40,490 nt of DNA from Pseudomonadota bacterium (GTDB taxonomy: Bacteria; Pseudomonadota; Gammaproteobacteria; Burkholderiales; JABEVD01): the NCBI GenBank assembly GCA_021802545.1, contig JAJZRS010000025.1, forward strand, positions 1 to 40,490, given 5' to 3'. Below, piece after piece: positions 13,409 through 20,882 of this stretch. The notes below the pieces were generated by a model, which saw only the letters and a program-made list of their open reading frames with translations, made no database searches and was not told the origin of the DNA. A program made the translations under genes and the position numbers. Numbering within the stretch: position 1 is the stretch's first letter; every line of letters begins with the position of its first letter.

Positions 13409-13887
13409 AGGGAAAGTGGAAGAAGGCCCTCATCGAGCTCCTCATTTTTGTTCTCGTGCTTTTCGGGATCAGGGCCTGGCAGCAGCGCGATGTCCCGCAA
13501 GGGCAGGCCCTGCAGGGGAGGCTTCTCGACGGCACGCCATATGTCCGGCCAAAGGAGCCCGTCCTCGTGCAGTTCTGGGGGACTTGGTGCCCGATCTGCA
13601 GAACGGAGGAGGCATCCATCCAGGCGCTCTCGAAAAAATACAGCGTAATCACCGTCGCATTGAAGAGCGGAAATGACGCTGAGGTTTCGCAGTACATGAA
13701 AGGACACGGGCTGGATTTCAAGGTCGTGAACGACCCGGACGGGCGGATATCCTCGCAATGGGGCGTGCACGCCGTGCCTGCCAGCTTCGTCCTGGACGGA
13801 TCGGGGAAGGTCAGGTTCGTCGAATTCGGCTACACGACGGAGTCCGGCCTGAAAGCGAGGCTCTGGCTGGCGAGGCTCCTTTCCTGA
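13405..13887 (+). CDS. TlpA/DsbE-like membrane-anchored thiol-disulfide reductase
   Basis: A 160-residue protein with one N-terminal membrane anchor (ALIELLIFVLVLFGI) and a periplasmic thioredoxin-fold domain. The active site is WCPIC (Cys62 and Cys65), preceded by PVLVQFWGT, with the cis-proline loop AVPASFVLD. It resembles ScsD/TlpA-type reductases that work on periplasmic cysteines, for example in cytochrome or metal-protein maturation. The preceding cysteine-rich protein, translationally coupled by ATGA, is a possible substrate. Confidence 0.85.
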   Translation: MKGKWKKALIELLIFVLVLFGIRAWQQRDVPQGQALQGRLLDGTPYVRPKEPVLVQFWGTWCPICRTEEASIQALSKKYSVITVALKSGNDAEVSQYMKGHGLDFKVVNDPDGRISSQWGVHAVPASFVLDGSGKVRFVEFGYTTESGLKARLWLARLLS

Positions 13888-13892
13888 GAAGG

Positions 13893-14198
13893 CTACTGCA
13901 GGCTCTCGGGCTTGGGCTCCTGGACGAGCACCCAGGGTTTGACGACGACGGCCCAGACGGCAGCCTTCGACTCGTACCAGATTCTCGCTTCCTCGTCCGT
14001 GGTCTTGCCCATTCTCCCTTCCAGGATCCACTGTTCGACCTTTTCCTTTTCGTCTTTTGATACGGAAAGGGCGGCTTCGACAAGGTCCAGGCCTGGCCTG
14101 ACGGATACCACGCATCCCGACGCGAAATGGCGCTGGAGTTCGTGCCAGCCTATCAGGGAGGTGTCGAGATTCAGTTTGTCTTTGAGCAAGTCTTCCAT
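13893..14198 (-). CDS. DUF2288 family protein
   Basis: 101 aa with the family blocks WHELQRHFASGCVVSVRPGL then DLVEAALSVSKDEK and ARIWYESKAAVWAVVVKPWV. Soluble, no signal. Function unknown. ATG 14198 lies two bases after the greB stop, so it is the second gene of a greB-DUF2288 operon, and it is convergent with the reductase gene. Confidence 0.9.
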   Translation of the reverse strand: MEDLLKDKLNLDTSLIGWHELQRHFASGCVVSVRPGLDLVEAALSVSKDEKEKVEQWILEGRMGKTTDEEARIWYESKAAVWAVVVKPWVLVQEPKPESLQ

Positions 14199-14200
14199 AT

Positions 14201-14752
14201 TCAGTCCAATGGGATGTATTTCACTTCGATCACTTCGAGTTCCTCTAGCCCCCCGGGGGCATCCAGATAGACGAAATCCCCTTCGCGCGCCTTCATGAGC
14301 GCGCGGGCGATGGGGGAGACCCAGCTCACCCAGCCTTTCGAAGTGTCGATTTCGTCGATGCCGACGATGCTCACCGTGAATGTCCTGCCAATGCTGCTTT
14401 CGACGGTGACCGTCGCGCCGAAAAACACCTGGTCCGTGTCTCGTCCCGCCGGATCCACGATTTCGGCGATCTCCAGCCTTTTGGTCAGGAAGCGGATGCG
14501 CTTGTCGATTTCCCTGAGGCGCTTCTTTCCGTAAATGTAATCGGCATTCTCTGACCTGTCCCCGTTCGATGCGGCCCAGGAGACCGTCCTGACGATCTCA
14601 GGCCTTTCCCTGTCCATGAGATCCATGAGCTCGCCCTTGAGCCTTTTATGGCCGCCAGGCGTGATGTAGTTCTTGATGCTTGAGGGAAGCTGCGGCGAGG
14701 ATTCTGAAAATTCATCCTCTTGTGCGCTTTCCCTGACGAATGCCTTGCTCAT
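14201..14752 (-). CDS. greB: Transcription elongation factor GreB
   Basis: A 183-residue Gre factor. After a variable N-terminal tail (MSKAFVRESAQEDEFSE) comes NYITPGGHKRLKGELMDL, the coiled coil that inserts into the RNA polymerase secondary channel, with acidic tip residues in SWAASNGDRSENADYIYGKK. The C-terminal FKBP-like domain contains VFFGATVTVESS and WVSPIARALMKAREGDFVYL. It rescues backtracked polymerase by stimulating transcript cleavage. YGKKRLREIDKR is GreB-type rather than GreA-type. A TAAAAT box ends six bases before ATG, suggesting a leaderless or very short leader transcript. Confidence 0.93.
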   Translation of the reverse strand: MSKAFVRESAQEDEFSESSPQLPSSIKNYITPGGHKRLKGELMDLMDRERPEIVRTVSWAASNGDRSENADYIYGKKRLREIDKRIRFLTKRLEIAEIVDPAGRDTDQVFFGATVTVESSIGRTFTVSIVGIDEIDTSKGWVSWVSPIARALMKAREGDFVYLDAPGGLEELEVIEVKYIPLD

Positions 14753-14770
14753 GCGCGCATTTTACCAAAA

Positions 14771-14799
14771 TTGGGCAATCCTGGCGGGTGGCGTATAAT
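14771..14799 (+). promoter_or_regulatory. Sigma70-type promoter of the GGDEF operon
   Basis: TTGGGC (14771-14776), 17 nt, TATAAT (14794-14799). The start site would be near 14806, giving a 20-nt leader to ATG 14826. It is divergent from greB and probably drives the four-gene signalling cluster down to 18154. Confidence 0.7.
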
Positions 14800-14825
14800 T
14801 GTCTGGTTGAAATAGATGGCAATTT

Positions 14826-16001
14826 ATGGACATCCGCACGCTCTTCGTGGCGATAGCCGTATCCGATCTGGCGTTCGCCGTGGGAATTTTTCTTTACGTG
14901 AAGGGGCAGCATTCCGTCCATCATTCCATTGAAATCTGGGGAAGATCGCGACTGCTCGCAGGGCTGGGCATGCTGCTTCAGGGGATGCGCGGCATATTCC
15001 TTCCCGTATCGATGGTTGCCATTGCAGCCAATGCGCTGATCTTCACGGCCATCATCCTTTCCGTCGTTGCATTCAAATCCTGCCTGGACAAGCCGGCGCT
15101 GAAGACGCCCTCCGACGGGCTCGTTTTCATCGGCTTCGCCATCCTCTGGACGCTCCTGATGGCGTTCGGCATTCCGGAAAACATCAGGCTCGCCTTCTTT
15201 TCCCTTTTCCTGTCTTCGGCCCTGTTCGTCATATCGAAGGACCTGGCCATCGGGTGGCGGGGCAATTCGGCATTGCAGAAATTCATGGCCATCCTCACGC
15301 CCCTCTTCGCTTTGGCAAGCATCATGAGAGGGGGCGAGGCGCTTGTTTCGCCTCCTGAAGTGGTTTTTTCGCGCGATGTCCTCCTGCTGGCCGGAATGTT
15401 CATCGGCTTCATCGAAGCCATCACGACTTCCTTCGGTTTCCTGCTTCTCGCCAAGGAAAGGACGGACAGGGAACTCGAGCTTCAGGCCGGAACCGACCAT
15501 CTGACAGGGTTGCCGAACAGGCGCTCCTTCTATTCGACAGCAGAGAAGCTCTTTTCGCTCGAAAAAAGGGCGGGCCAGCCCATTTCCCTGCTGCTCCTAG
15601 ATATCGACCATTTCAAGACCATCAATGACAGGTCCGGGCACGACGTGGGAGACATGGCTCTCCAGGCTTTCGCCGGGATCCTCAGATCGACGACGAGGCA
15701 GTGCGATTTCCTTGTCAGGCTGGGAGGAGAGGAATTCGGGGTGCTGATGCCGGATACTTCGGCTGATTCGGCCGTGGATGCCGCAGAGCGGATCAGGAAT
15801 GCCGTCGAGAACTGGCAAAAAGACGGGATTCGCATGACCGTCAGCATCGGAATCTACGGCGAGGAAGAAGCTTCGTCCGACCTGGACATGTATTTCAGCA
15901 TGGCCGACGCGGCGCTCTACAGGGCGAAGGAAACGGGAAGGAACAGGGTGGAACTGCAACCCATTGACATGCATTTTGCAATGCGCGCCGATAAGGGGTA
16001 A
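14826..16001 (+). CDS. Membrane-bound diguanylate cyclase (GGDEF)
   Basis: 391 aa. The N-terminal ~205 residues hold several hydrophobic segments (about six) forming a membrane sensor. The C-terminal GGDEF domain starts near TDHLTGLPNRRSFY. The active site is RLGGEEF (residues ~300-304), and an inhibitory I-site RQCD lies five residues upstream, so both catalysis and c-di-GMP feedback look intact. It is the first gene behind the promoter at 14771 and precedes a second GGDEF protein by 30 bp. Confidence 0.9.
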   Translation: MDIRTLFVAIAVSDLAFAVGIFLYVKGQHSVHHSIEIWGRSRLLAGLGMLLQGMRGIFLPVSMVAIAANALIFTAIILSVVAFKSCLDKPALKTPSDGLVFIGFAILWTLLMAFGIPENIRLAFFSLFLSSALFVISKDLAIGWRGNSALQKFMAILTPLFALASIMRGGEALVSPPEVVFSRDVLLLAGMFIGFIEAITTSFGFLLLAKERTDRELELQAGTDHLTGLPNRRSFYSTAEKLFSLEKRAGQPISLLLLDIDHFKTINDRSGHDVGDMALQAFAGILRSTTRQCDFLVRLGGEEFGVLMPDTSADSAVDAAERIRNAVENWQKDGIRMTVSIGIYGEEEASSDLDMYFSMADAALYRAKETGRNRVELQPIDMHFAMRADKG

Positions 16002-16031
16002 TCTTGCTGAATTATCGTGCAAGGGGAATGC

Positions 16032-17306
16032 ATGGCGAAGAGGAAACTGCATGGCCATCCCGTCCTCATCCTCGGAGCAGGAAGGGGAGGCTCGGCGCTG
16101 CTCGAAATGTTCCTCGAAGACGAGCTGGTCGACGTTCTCGCCATCGCCGATTCCAATCCTGCAGCGCCGGGGATCCGCCTTGCACGTGAGCGCGACATTC
16201 CGGTCTATTCCGATCCCAGGGAGGCGGTTCTCGCCTCGCGGGACTATCCTGAATGCATCGTCTACAATCTGACCCACGACGACTCGATCGACGGGATCGT
16301 TGGGGAAGTGTTCGGCCAGAACAAGGTGACGAGCGGCGCGGAAGCCAAGCTGTTCTGGCAAATGGTCACCAAACTCAAGCGGATCAAGGAAGAGCTCGAA
16401 AAGAGCCAGAACCAGCTCGAGGCCATCATCCATCATGCGATGGACGCCATCATCACGATAGACGAATCGGGAAAGATGCTTGCCTTCAATCCGGCTGCTG
16501 AAAAGATCTTCGGCTATGGCCACAAGGAGGTGCTCGGGGAGATGGTCAACATGCTGATGCCCGAGCCGTTTTGCAGCAATCACGACGCGAATGTGGCGAA
16601 CTATCTCGCAACGGGAAAGGGGGACGGGATAGGCACTTCAGGACGCGAAGTTGTCGGATTGAGGAAGAACGGCAGCTGTTTTCCAGCCGAGATTTCGCTT
16701 TCCGAAATGGTGCTGAGCGGGAAGCGCTATTTCGTGGGGATCGTCAGGGATTTGACCGAGCGCAAGGCGGCCGAAGAAAAGATCAAGCACATGGCACATC
16801 ACGACCATCTGACCGACCTGCCGAACAGGGTGCTTTTCATGGACAGGCTGGATCAGGCGATTTCGCTCGCCAAGCGGTCATCCTCGAAGGTTGCCTTGCT
16901 TTTTCTCGATCTGGACGGATTCAAGCTCGTCAACGACGTGATGGGGCACGACATGGGCGACAGGCTTCTCCAAGGCGTAGCCCTCAGGCTCAACGAGATC
17001 GTCAGATCTTCCGATACGGTGGCGAGGGTGGGCGGGGACGAATTCGTCCTGGTGCTGAACAACATCGGATCGATGAAGGATGCCGCGCTCGTTGCCGAAA
17101 AGATCATCCAGGCCCTTTCCGAACCTTTCGAACTGAGCGGTGGGGAATGCAGGATAGGGGGGAGCGTCGGCATAGCCGTTTTCCCCGATGATTCTGAAGT
17201 GCCGGAAACCCTGCTCAAGCGCGCGGACGAAGCCATGTATTGCGCAAAGCAGAACGGGAAGAACAATTACAGGTTTCATGCGAGCGAATTGAATGAAAGG
17301 CTATGA
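16032..17306 (+). CDS. Rossmann-PAS-GGDEF diguanylate cyclase
   Basis: 424 aa from ATG 16032, which has an AAGGGGAA ribosome-binding site (a GTG at 16017 is less likely). Residues ~8-100 form a nucleotide-binding Rossmann domain (VLILGAGRGGSALLEMF; VLAIADSN), an unusual sensor for this class. A short coiled coil leads into a PAS domain (~128-245: AIIHHAMDAIITIDESGKML), then GGDEF (~255-424) with VGGDEF (334-338) and I-site RSSD. There is no membrane segment. It may respond to a nucleotide or redox state. The end overlaps the rhodanese gene by 14 bp. Confidence 0.88.
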   Translation: MAKRKLHGHPVLILGAGRGGSALLEMFLEDELVDVLAIADSNPAAPGIRLARERDIPVYSDPREAVLASRDYPECIVYNLTHDDSIDGIVGEVFGQNKVTSGAEAKLFWQMVTKLKRIKEELEKSQNQLEAIIHHAMDAIITIDESGKMLAFNPAAEKIFGYGHKEVLGEMVNMLMPEPFCSNHDANVANYLATGKGDGIGTSGREVVGLRKNGSCFPAEISLSEMVLSGKRYFVGIVRDLTERKAAEEKIKHMAHHDHLTDLPNRVLFMDRLDQAISLAKRSSSKVALLFLDLDGFKLVNDVMGHDMGDRLLQGVALRLNEIVRSSDTVARVGGDEFVLVLNNIGSMKDAALVAEKIIQALSEPFELSGGECRIGGSVGIAVFPDDSEVPETLLKRADEAMYCAKQNGKNNYRFHASELNERL

Positions 17307-17751
17307 CGAACTCGTCAGGTCAGCGGCCGAACGGATCCGCGAAATCCTGCCCTGGGACCTCGCCAAGCTGATTGACTCCAAGGATGTTTTTCTGCTCGAC
17401 GTTCGCGAGCCGCACGAATTTTGCCGCCTTCACATTCCAGGCTCGATCAACGTGCCCAGGGGCGTGCTCGAGCAGGCCTGCGAATGGGATTATGAGGAAA
17501 CCGTGCCGTCTCTTGCGCAGAGGAAGGAAATGGAAATCGTCGTGATCTGCCGTTCCGGGAAGCGCTCCCTGCTCGCTGCGGAAAGGATGTTGGAAATGGG
17601 GTTTTCCAATGTTTCTTCGCTCATGACGGGGGTGAAGGGATGGAACGACTTCGAGCAGCCGCTCGTCGACAATGAGGGCAATCCCGTGGATGTGGACAGC
17701 GCGGACGAGATGCTGATCCCGAAGCTGCGGCCCGACCAGCGCAGGCCGTGA
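17293..17751 (+). CDS. Rhodanese-like domain protein
   Basis: 152 aa with one rhodanese domain: LLDVREPHEF, HIPGSINVPRG, and active-site loop CRSGKRS with Cys86. Such proteins move sulfane sulfur or sense sulfur/redox state. It overlaps the upstream PAS-GGDEF gene by 14 bp and is followed by a CZB gene after one base, so the four genes are one operon. The acidic C-terminus (VDVDSADEMLIPKLRPDQ) is outside the domain. Confidence 0.88.
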   Translation: MKGYDELVRSAAERIREILPWDLAKLIDSKDVFLLDVREPHEFCRLHIPGSINVPRGVLEQACEWDYEETVPSLAQRKEMEIVVICRSGKRSLLAAERMLEMGFSNVSSLMTGVKGWNDFEQPLVDNEGNPVDVDSADEMLIPKLRPDQRRP

Positions 17752-17752
17752 A

Positions 17753-18154
17753 ATGGAAAGCGAAGACCAGCGTCTGATCAACAAGCACTTGGCTCTTCGA
17801 CACCTGCTTGAGGCGAAATCGGCGCATCTGAAATGGCGAGCCTATGCTCTTGGGCTTGTCGAGGGCGTCGATTGCCCGCCGGGATGCGCTCCGCTTTCCT
17901 CGTTCGAATGCGAATTCGGGTTATGGTATTACGGGGATGGGGAAAGGATCCTGGGCGACATGATTTTTTTCAAGTCGCTGGAGGCGCCGCACGAAATCCT
18001 GCATTCGCTTTACAAGAAGATCTACATGCTGGCCCAAAGCGGCGAAATCGACGAGGCCAGGAAACACATTCCCAGCCTTCACGAAATGTCCGCCATCCTG
18101 ATCGATGCGCTCGGCTACCTTGAAGATGAGATCAAATCCCTTCCCCCCGCCTGA
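17753..18154 (+). CDS. CZB (chemoreceptor zinc-binding) domain protein
   Basis: 133 aa. The zinc ligands of the CZB fold are all visible: His25 (AHLKW), Cys53 in CEFGLWYYGDG, His80 and His84 in PHEILHSLY. In E. coli DgcZ a CZB domain inhibits a GGDEF domain when zinc is bound. Here the domain is a stand-alone protein in an operon with two GGDEF proteins, so control of one of them by zinc or by oxidation of the Cys (as reported for CZB with hypochlorite) is a reasonable inference. Confidence 0.85.
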   Translation: MESEDQRLINKHLALRHLLEAKSAHLKWRAYALGLVEGVDCPPGCAPLSSFECEFGLWYYGDGERILGDMIFFKSLEAPHEILHSLYKKIYMLAQSGEIDEARKHIPSLHEMSAILIDALGYLEDEIKSLPPA

Positions 18155-18523
18155 TCAGCCTGCTTCTTTCGCCTTGGCGATTTCCTTGTGCACTTCACTC
18201 ATGTCGACCTTCTTCACCTCGTCGATGAGCTGGGCGAGGGAGGATGCGGGCAGAGCGCCAGCTTCGGAATAAAGAATCACCTGTTCGCGGAAGACCATCA
18301 GCGTCGGGATCGAGCGGATGTTGAAGCTGGCTGCGATCGCCTGTTCGACTTCGGTGTTGACCTTGGCGAAGACGATGTCCGGATGCTGCTCGGACATGCT
18401 CTCGAAGGTGGGCGCGAAAGAGCGGCAGGGGCCGCACCAGGGCGCCCAGAAGTCGATGATCACGGTGTCGTTTTCCGTGATCGCGTTTTCGAAATTCTGC
18501 TGGTTCAGTTCTATGGTGGCCAT
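18155..18523 (-). CDS. Thioredoxin family protein
   Basis: 122 aa from ATG 18523 (GGAGAAAACC ribosome-binding site). An upstream in-frame ATG at 18535 coincides with that site. The fold is classical: VIIDFWAPWCGPCRSFAP (Cys30, Cys33), cis-Pro loop IRSIPTLMVFREQ. The C-terminal ~20 residues (VDMSEVHKEIAKAKEAG) extend beyond a standard thioredoxin. It follows the SDR gene closely and is probably co-transcribed with it. Confidence 0.9.
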   Translation of the reverse strand: MATIELNQQNFENAITENDTVIIDFWAPWCGPCRSFAPTFESMSEQHPDIVFAKVNTEVEQAIAASFNIRSIPTLMVFREQVILYSEAGALPASSLAQLIDEVKKVDMSEVHKEIAKAKEAG

Positions 18524-18540
18524 GGTTTTCTCCATTCAAT

Positions 18541-19287
18541 TTATGAGACGAGGTAGCCGCCGTCCACAACGAGATCGGCGCCTGCAAGATAGGATGAATC
18601 GCTGGACGCGAGAAACAGGGCGGTTTTCGCGATCTCGTCCGATTCGCCGATGCGATGCATCGGCACGCTTTGGCTGATCGAATGCAGCATGCCGTCGATC
18701 GCCTCCTTGGGCATGCCGCTCTTTCCATAGATCGGGGTCATGATCGGGCCTGGGCTGATCGTGTTGACCCTGATCCCCCTGCCTGCGAGATAGGCGCCAA
18801 GCGTTCCGCCGAGGCTGGAGAGGGCTGCTTTCGATGCGGAATAGGCGGCCATCATGCTCATTCCCTTGTGGCCCGCGACCGACGAGGTCAGGATCACTGA
18901 AGACCCCTGGGAAAGCAGCGGAAGCGCCTTCTGTATCGTGAAGAAAGGCCCTTTCAAATTCGTGTCGAACATGCTGTCGAAATCGTCTTCGGTCGTCGCT
19001 TCATATGGCTTCATGACGGCGATGCCAGCATTGAGGAAAAGGATGTCTATTTTTCCCTCTTTTCGCTTAAGCGTATCGAGCAGCGCGTCTATTTCGGCAA
19101 TGCTGCCCGCATCGGACTTCAGTACCGTTACGCCGGGAAGCTCGGATTTGGCCGATTCGATCGACTTTTCGCTGCGGCCCGTGACGTAGACCTTCGCGCC
19201 TTCTTCCTTGAAGAGCCTGGCCGTCGAGAATCCGATGCCGGTCGTCCCGCCCGTGATGAGCGCTATCCTGCCATCCAGCTTGCCCAT
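18541..19287 (-). CDS. Short-chain dehydrogenase/reductase (SDR)
   Basis: 248 aa from ATG 19287 (GGGGGAGGC ribosome-binding site). It has the NAD(P) motif TGGTTGIG, the NAG motif LNAGIAV, catalytic Ser in LTSSVAG, and Y-x3-K in AAYSASKAAL, followed by ISPGPI. Arg in VTGRSEKS suggests NADP preference. The substrate is unknown; this type is often annotated as a glucose/ribitol dehydrogenase-like SDR. Thioredoxin follows after 17 bp. Confidence 0.9.
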   Translation of the reverse strand: MGKLDGRIALITGGTTGIGFSTARLFKEEGAKVYVTGRSEKSIESAKSELPGVTVLKSDAGSIAEIDALLDTLKRKEGKIDILFLNAGIAVMKPYEATTEDDFDSMFDTNLKGPFFTIQKALPLLSQGSSVILTSSVAGHKGMSMMAAYSASKAALSSLGGTLGAYLAGRGIRVNTISPGPIMTPIYGKSGMPKEAIDGMLHSISQSVPMHRIGESDEIAKTALFLASSDSSYLAGADLVVDGGYLVS

Positions 19288-19446
19288 GCCTCCCCCAAAA
19301 ATATCAATGATTTCTAATATATGGATTCTTATGCAACAAGACAAGACCTGTCAAGCGAAAGGCTATGAGGGGCTTCGAAAAATTCAATTTCCATTTGCAG
19401 GCTACTCTTTCCTAGAATGGATCATCAACACGCCATGGAGGAAAAC

Positions 19447-19917
19447 ATGAAAATAGACATCGGCATTTCCGAAAAAGAGCGGGAGGGCATAGCAAAAGGG
19501 CTTTCGCGATTTCTCGCCGACACCTACACCCTTTACCTCAAGACGCACAATTTCCACTGGAATGTCACTGGACCCATGTTCCAGACGCTGCATCTGATGT
19601 TCATGGATCAGTACAACGAAGCCTGGATGGCCGTCGACCTCATCGCTGAGCGGATCAGGGCGCTAGGCTTCCCCGCTCCGGGAAGCTACGGGGAATTCTC
19701 TTCGCTTTCTTCCATACCTGAATCGAAAGGCGTGACAGCTGCGAAGGACATGATCAGGCAGCTCGTCGAAGGACAGCAGGCGGTGGTGAGAACCGCGCGA
19801 GAAATCTTTCCGCTTGCCGAGAAGGCAGGAGACCAGCCGACGCTCGATCTCCTCACGCAGCGCATGCAGATCCATGAAAAGAACGCCTGGATGCTGCGCA
19901 GCCTTCTCGAAGAATGA
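19447..19917 (+). CDS. dps: Dps-family ferritin-like DNA-protection protein
   Basis: 156 aa from ATG 19447 with a GGAGGAAAAC ribosome-binding site. It shows the Dps ferroxidase pattern: [19 protein letters not shown] supplies the histidines, and [20 protein letters not shown] the Asp and Glu ligands of the neighbouring subunit. It stores iron by oxidising Fe2+ with H2O2 and protects DNA. It is convergent with the globin gene (stop codons four bases apart). Confidence 0.9.
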   Translation: MKIDIGISEKEREGIAKGLSRFLADTYTLYLKTHNFHWNVTGPMFQTLHLMFMDQYNEAWMAVDLIAERIRALGFPAPGSYGEFSSLSSIPESKGVTAAKDMIRQLVEGQQAVVRTAREIFPLAEKAGDQPTLDLLTQRMQIHEKNAWMLRSLLEE

Positions 19918-19920
19918 AGC

Positions 19921-20742
19921 CTATTTGCCCAGCACGTCGGCCCGTGTGCTCTCGGCGATTGCTGCAGCCTGGGCGATGAGCTCGGCGGGCACCTTGAGCT
20001 CCTTGAGGGTGGCGCCGAGGTTTTCCATCACGGCGTCGAAATGGGAGTCGTTGAGCCCCTGCTTGACGAGATGGGCATGACCGCGCCTCATGTCTTCGCC
20101 GGTATAGTTGTTGGGTCCGCCGAAGGCCATGGTGAGGAAGGCCTTCTGCTTGGCCGCCTGCCTGTCCATGTCGACGCCCTCGAAGAAGCGGCTGATCCTG
20201 TCGTCCTTCAGCACCTTCCTGTAGAAAATGTCGACTGCGGCGTTGACTGCGGCTTCCCCGCCGATCTTCTCGTAAAGGGTGGGTTCTCCCGCAAGCACGT
20301 CGCGTCGCGTGCTTTCGGCGATTGCTGCAGCCTGGGCGATGAGCTCGGCGGGCACCTTGAGCTCCTTGAGGGTGGCGCCGAGGTTTTCCATCACGGCGTC
20401 GAAATGGGAGTCGTTGAGCCCCTGCTTGACGAGATGGGCATGACCGCGCCTCATGTCTTCGCCGGTATAGTTGTTGGGTCCGCCGAAGGCCATGGTGAGG
20501 AAGGCCTTCTGCTTGGCCGCCTGCCTGTCCATGTCGACGCCCTCGAAGAAGCGGCTGATCCTGCCGTCCTTCAGGACCTTCCTGTAGAAAATGTCGACTG
20601 CGGCGTTGACCGCGGCTTCGCCGCCTATCTGCTCATAAAGCGATTCGGCCCGAGCTTGCGGAAGCTTTCCGGCTGTCAGAATCCTGAAGGCGATGAACAG
20701 GAAGGGGGAAAAAAGAAGCAAAAAAGGAAATGAATTTTCCAT
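19921..20742 (-). CDS. Membrane-anchored tandem truncated haemoglobin (two domains)
   Basis: 273 aa from ATG 20742 (GGAGAG ribosome-binding site). An N-terminal membrane segment (FPFLLLFSPFLFIAF) is followed by two almost identical group-1 truncated haemoglobin domains, residues ~35-150 and ~155-273. Each has B10 Tyr in DIFYRKVL, the GG-P-x-YTG turn, and the proximal His in DMRRGHAHL, by alignment with M. tuberculosis HbN His81. So both can bind haem. Possible roles are NO dioxygenation or O2/redox sensing at the membrane. The two domains differ at only a few residues, and their DNA shares a 249-bp identical block, so the duplication is recent or maintained by conversion. Confidence 0.9.
   Translation of the reverse strand: MENSFPFLLLFSPFLFIAFRILTAGKLPQARAESLYEQIGGEAAVNAAVDIFYRKVLKDGRISRFFEGVDMDRQAAKQKAFLTMAFGGPNNYTGEDMRRGHAHLVKQGLNDSHFDAVMENLGATLKELKVPAELIAQAAAIAESTRRDVLAGEPTLYEKIGGEAAVNAAVDIFYRKVLKDDRISRFFEGVDMDRQAAKQKAFLTMAFGGPNNYTGEDMRRGHAHLVKQGLNDSHFDAVMENLGATLKELKVPAELIAQAAAIAESTRADVLGK
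19952..20200. repeat. 249-bp direct repeat, copy 1 (globin domain 2)
   Basis: By eye, bases 19952-20200 are identical to 20315-20563, offset 363 bp (121 codons, in frame). Similarity continues with scattered changes to about 20279. This is a tandem internal duplication in the globin gene. Confidence 0.9.
20315..20563. repeat. 249-bp direct repeat, copy 2 (globin domain 1)
   Basis: Second copy of the block at 19952-20200, coding for the first globin domain. The first differences after the block are at 20564 and 20575, giving Gly for Asp in the LKD-(G/D)-RIS segment. Confidence 0.9.
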
Positions 20743-20882
20743 GGTGAACTCTCCGTATAGTCTGTTTTTTCCTGCCATGTCCATCCTGGCAGCATGGGTA
20801 TGCTAACATAAAATGTATTCGAGATGCATCAAAATAACCGATCTGGTTTCGTGTCACGATTTCGAGTAACATCCGGACCCTC

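Noticed and set aside
20041-20733. Long plus-strand open frame of 230 codons over the globin gene
   Set aside because: It is the antisense shadow of the duplicated globin; its repeats simply mirror the DNA duplication.
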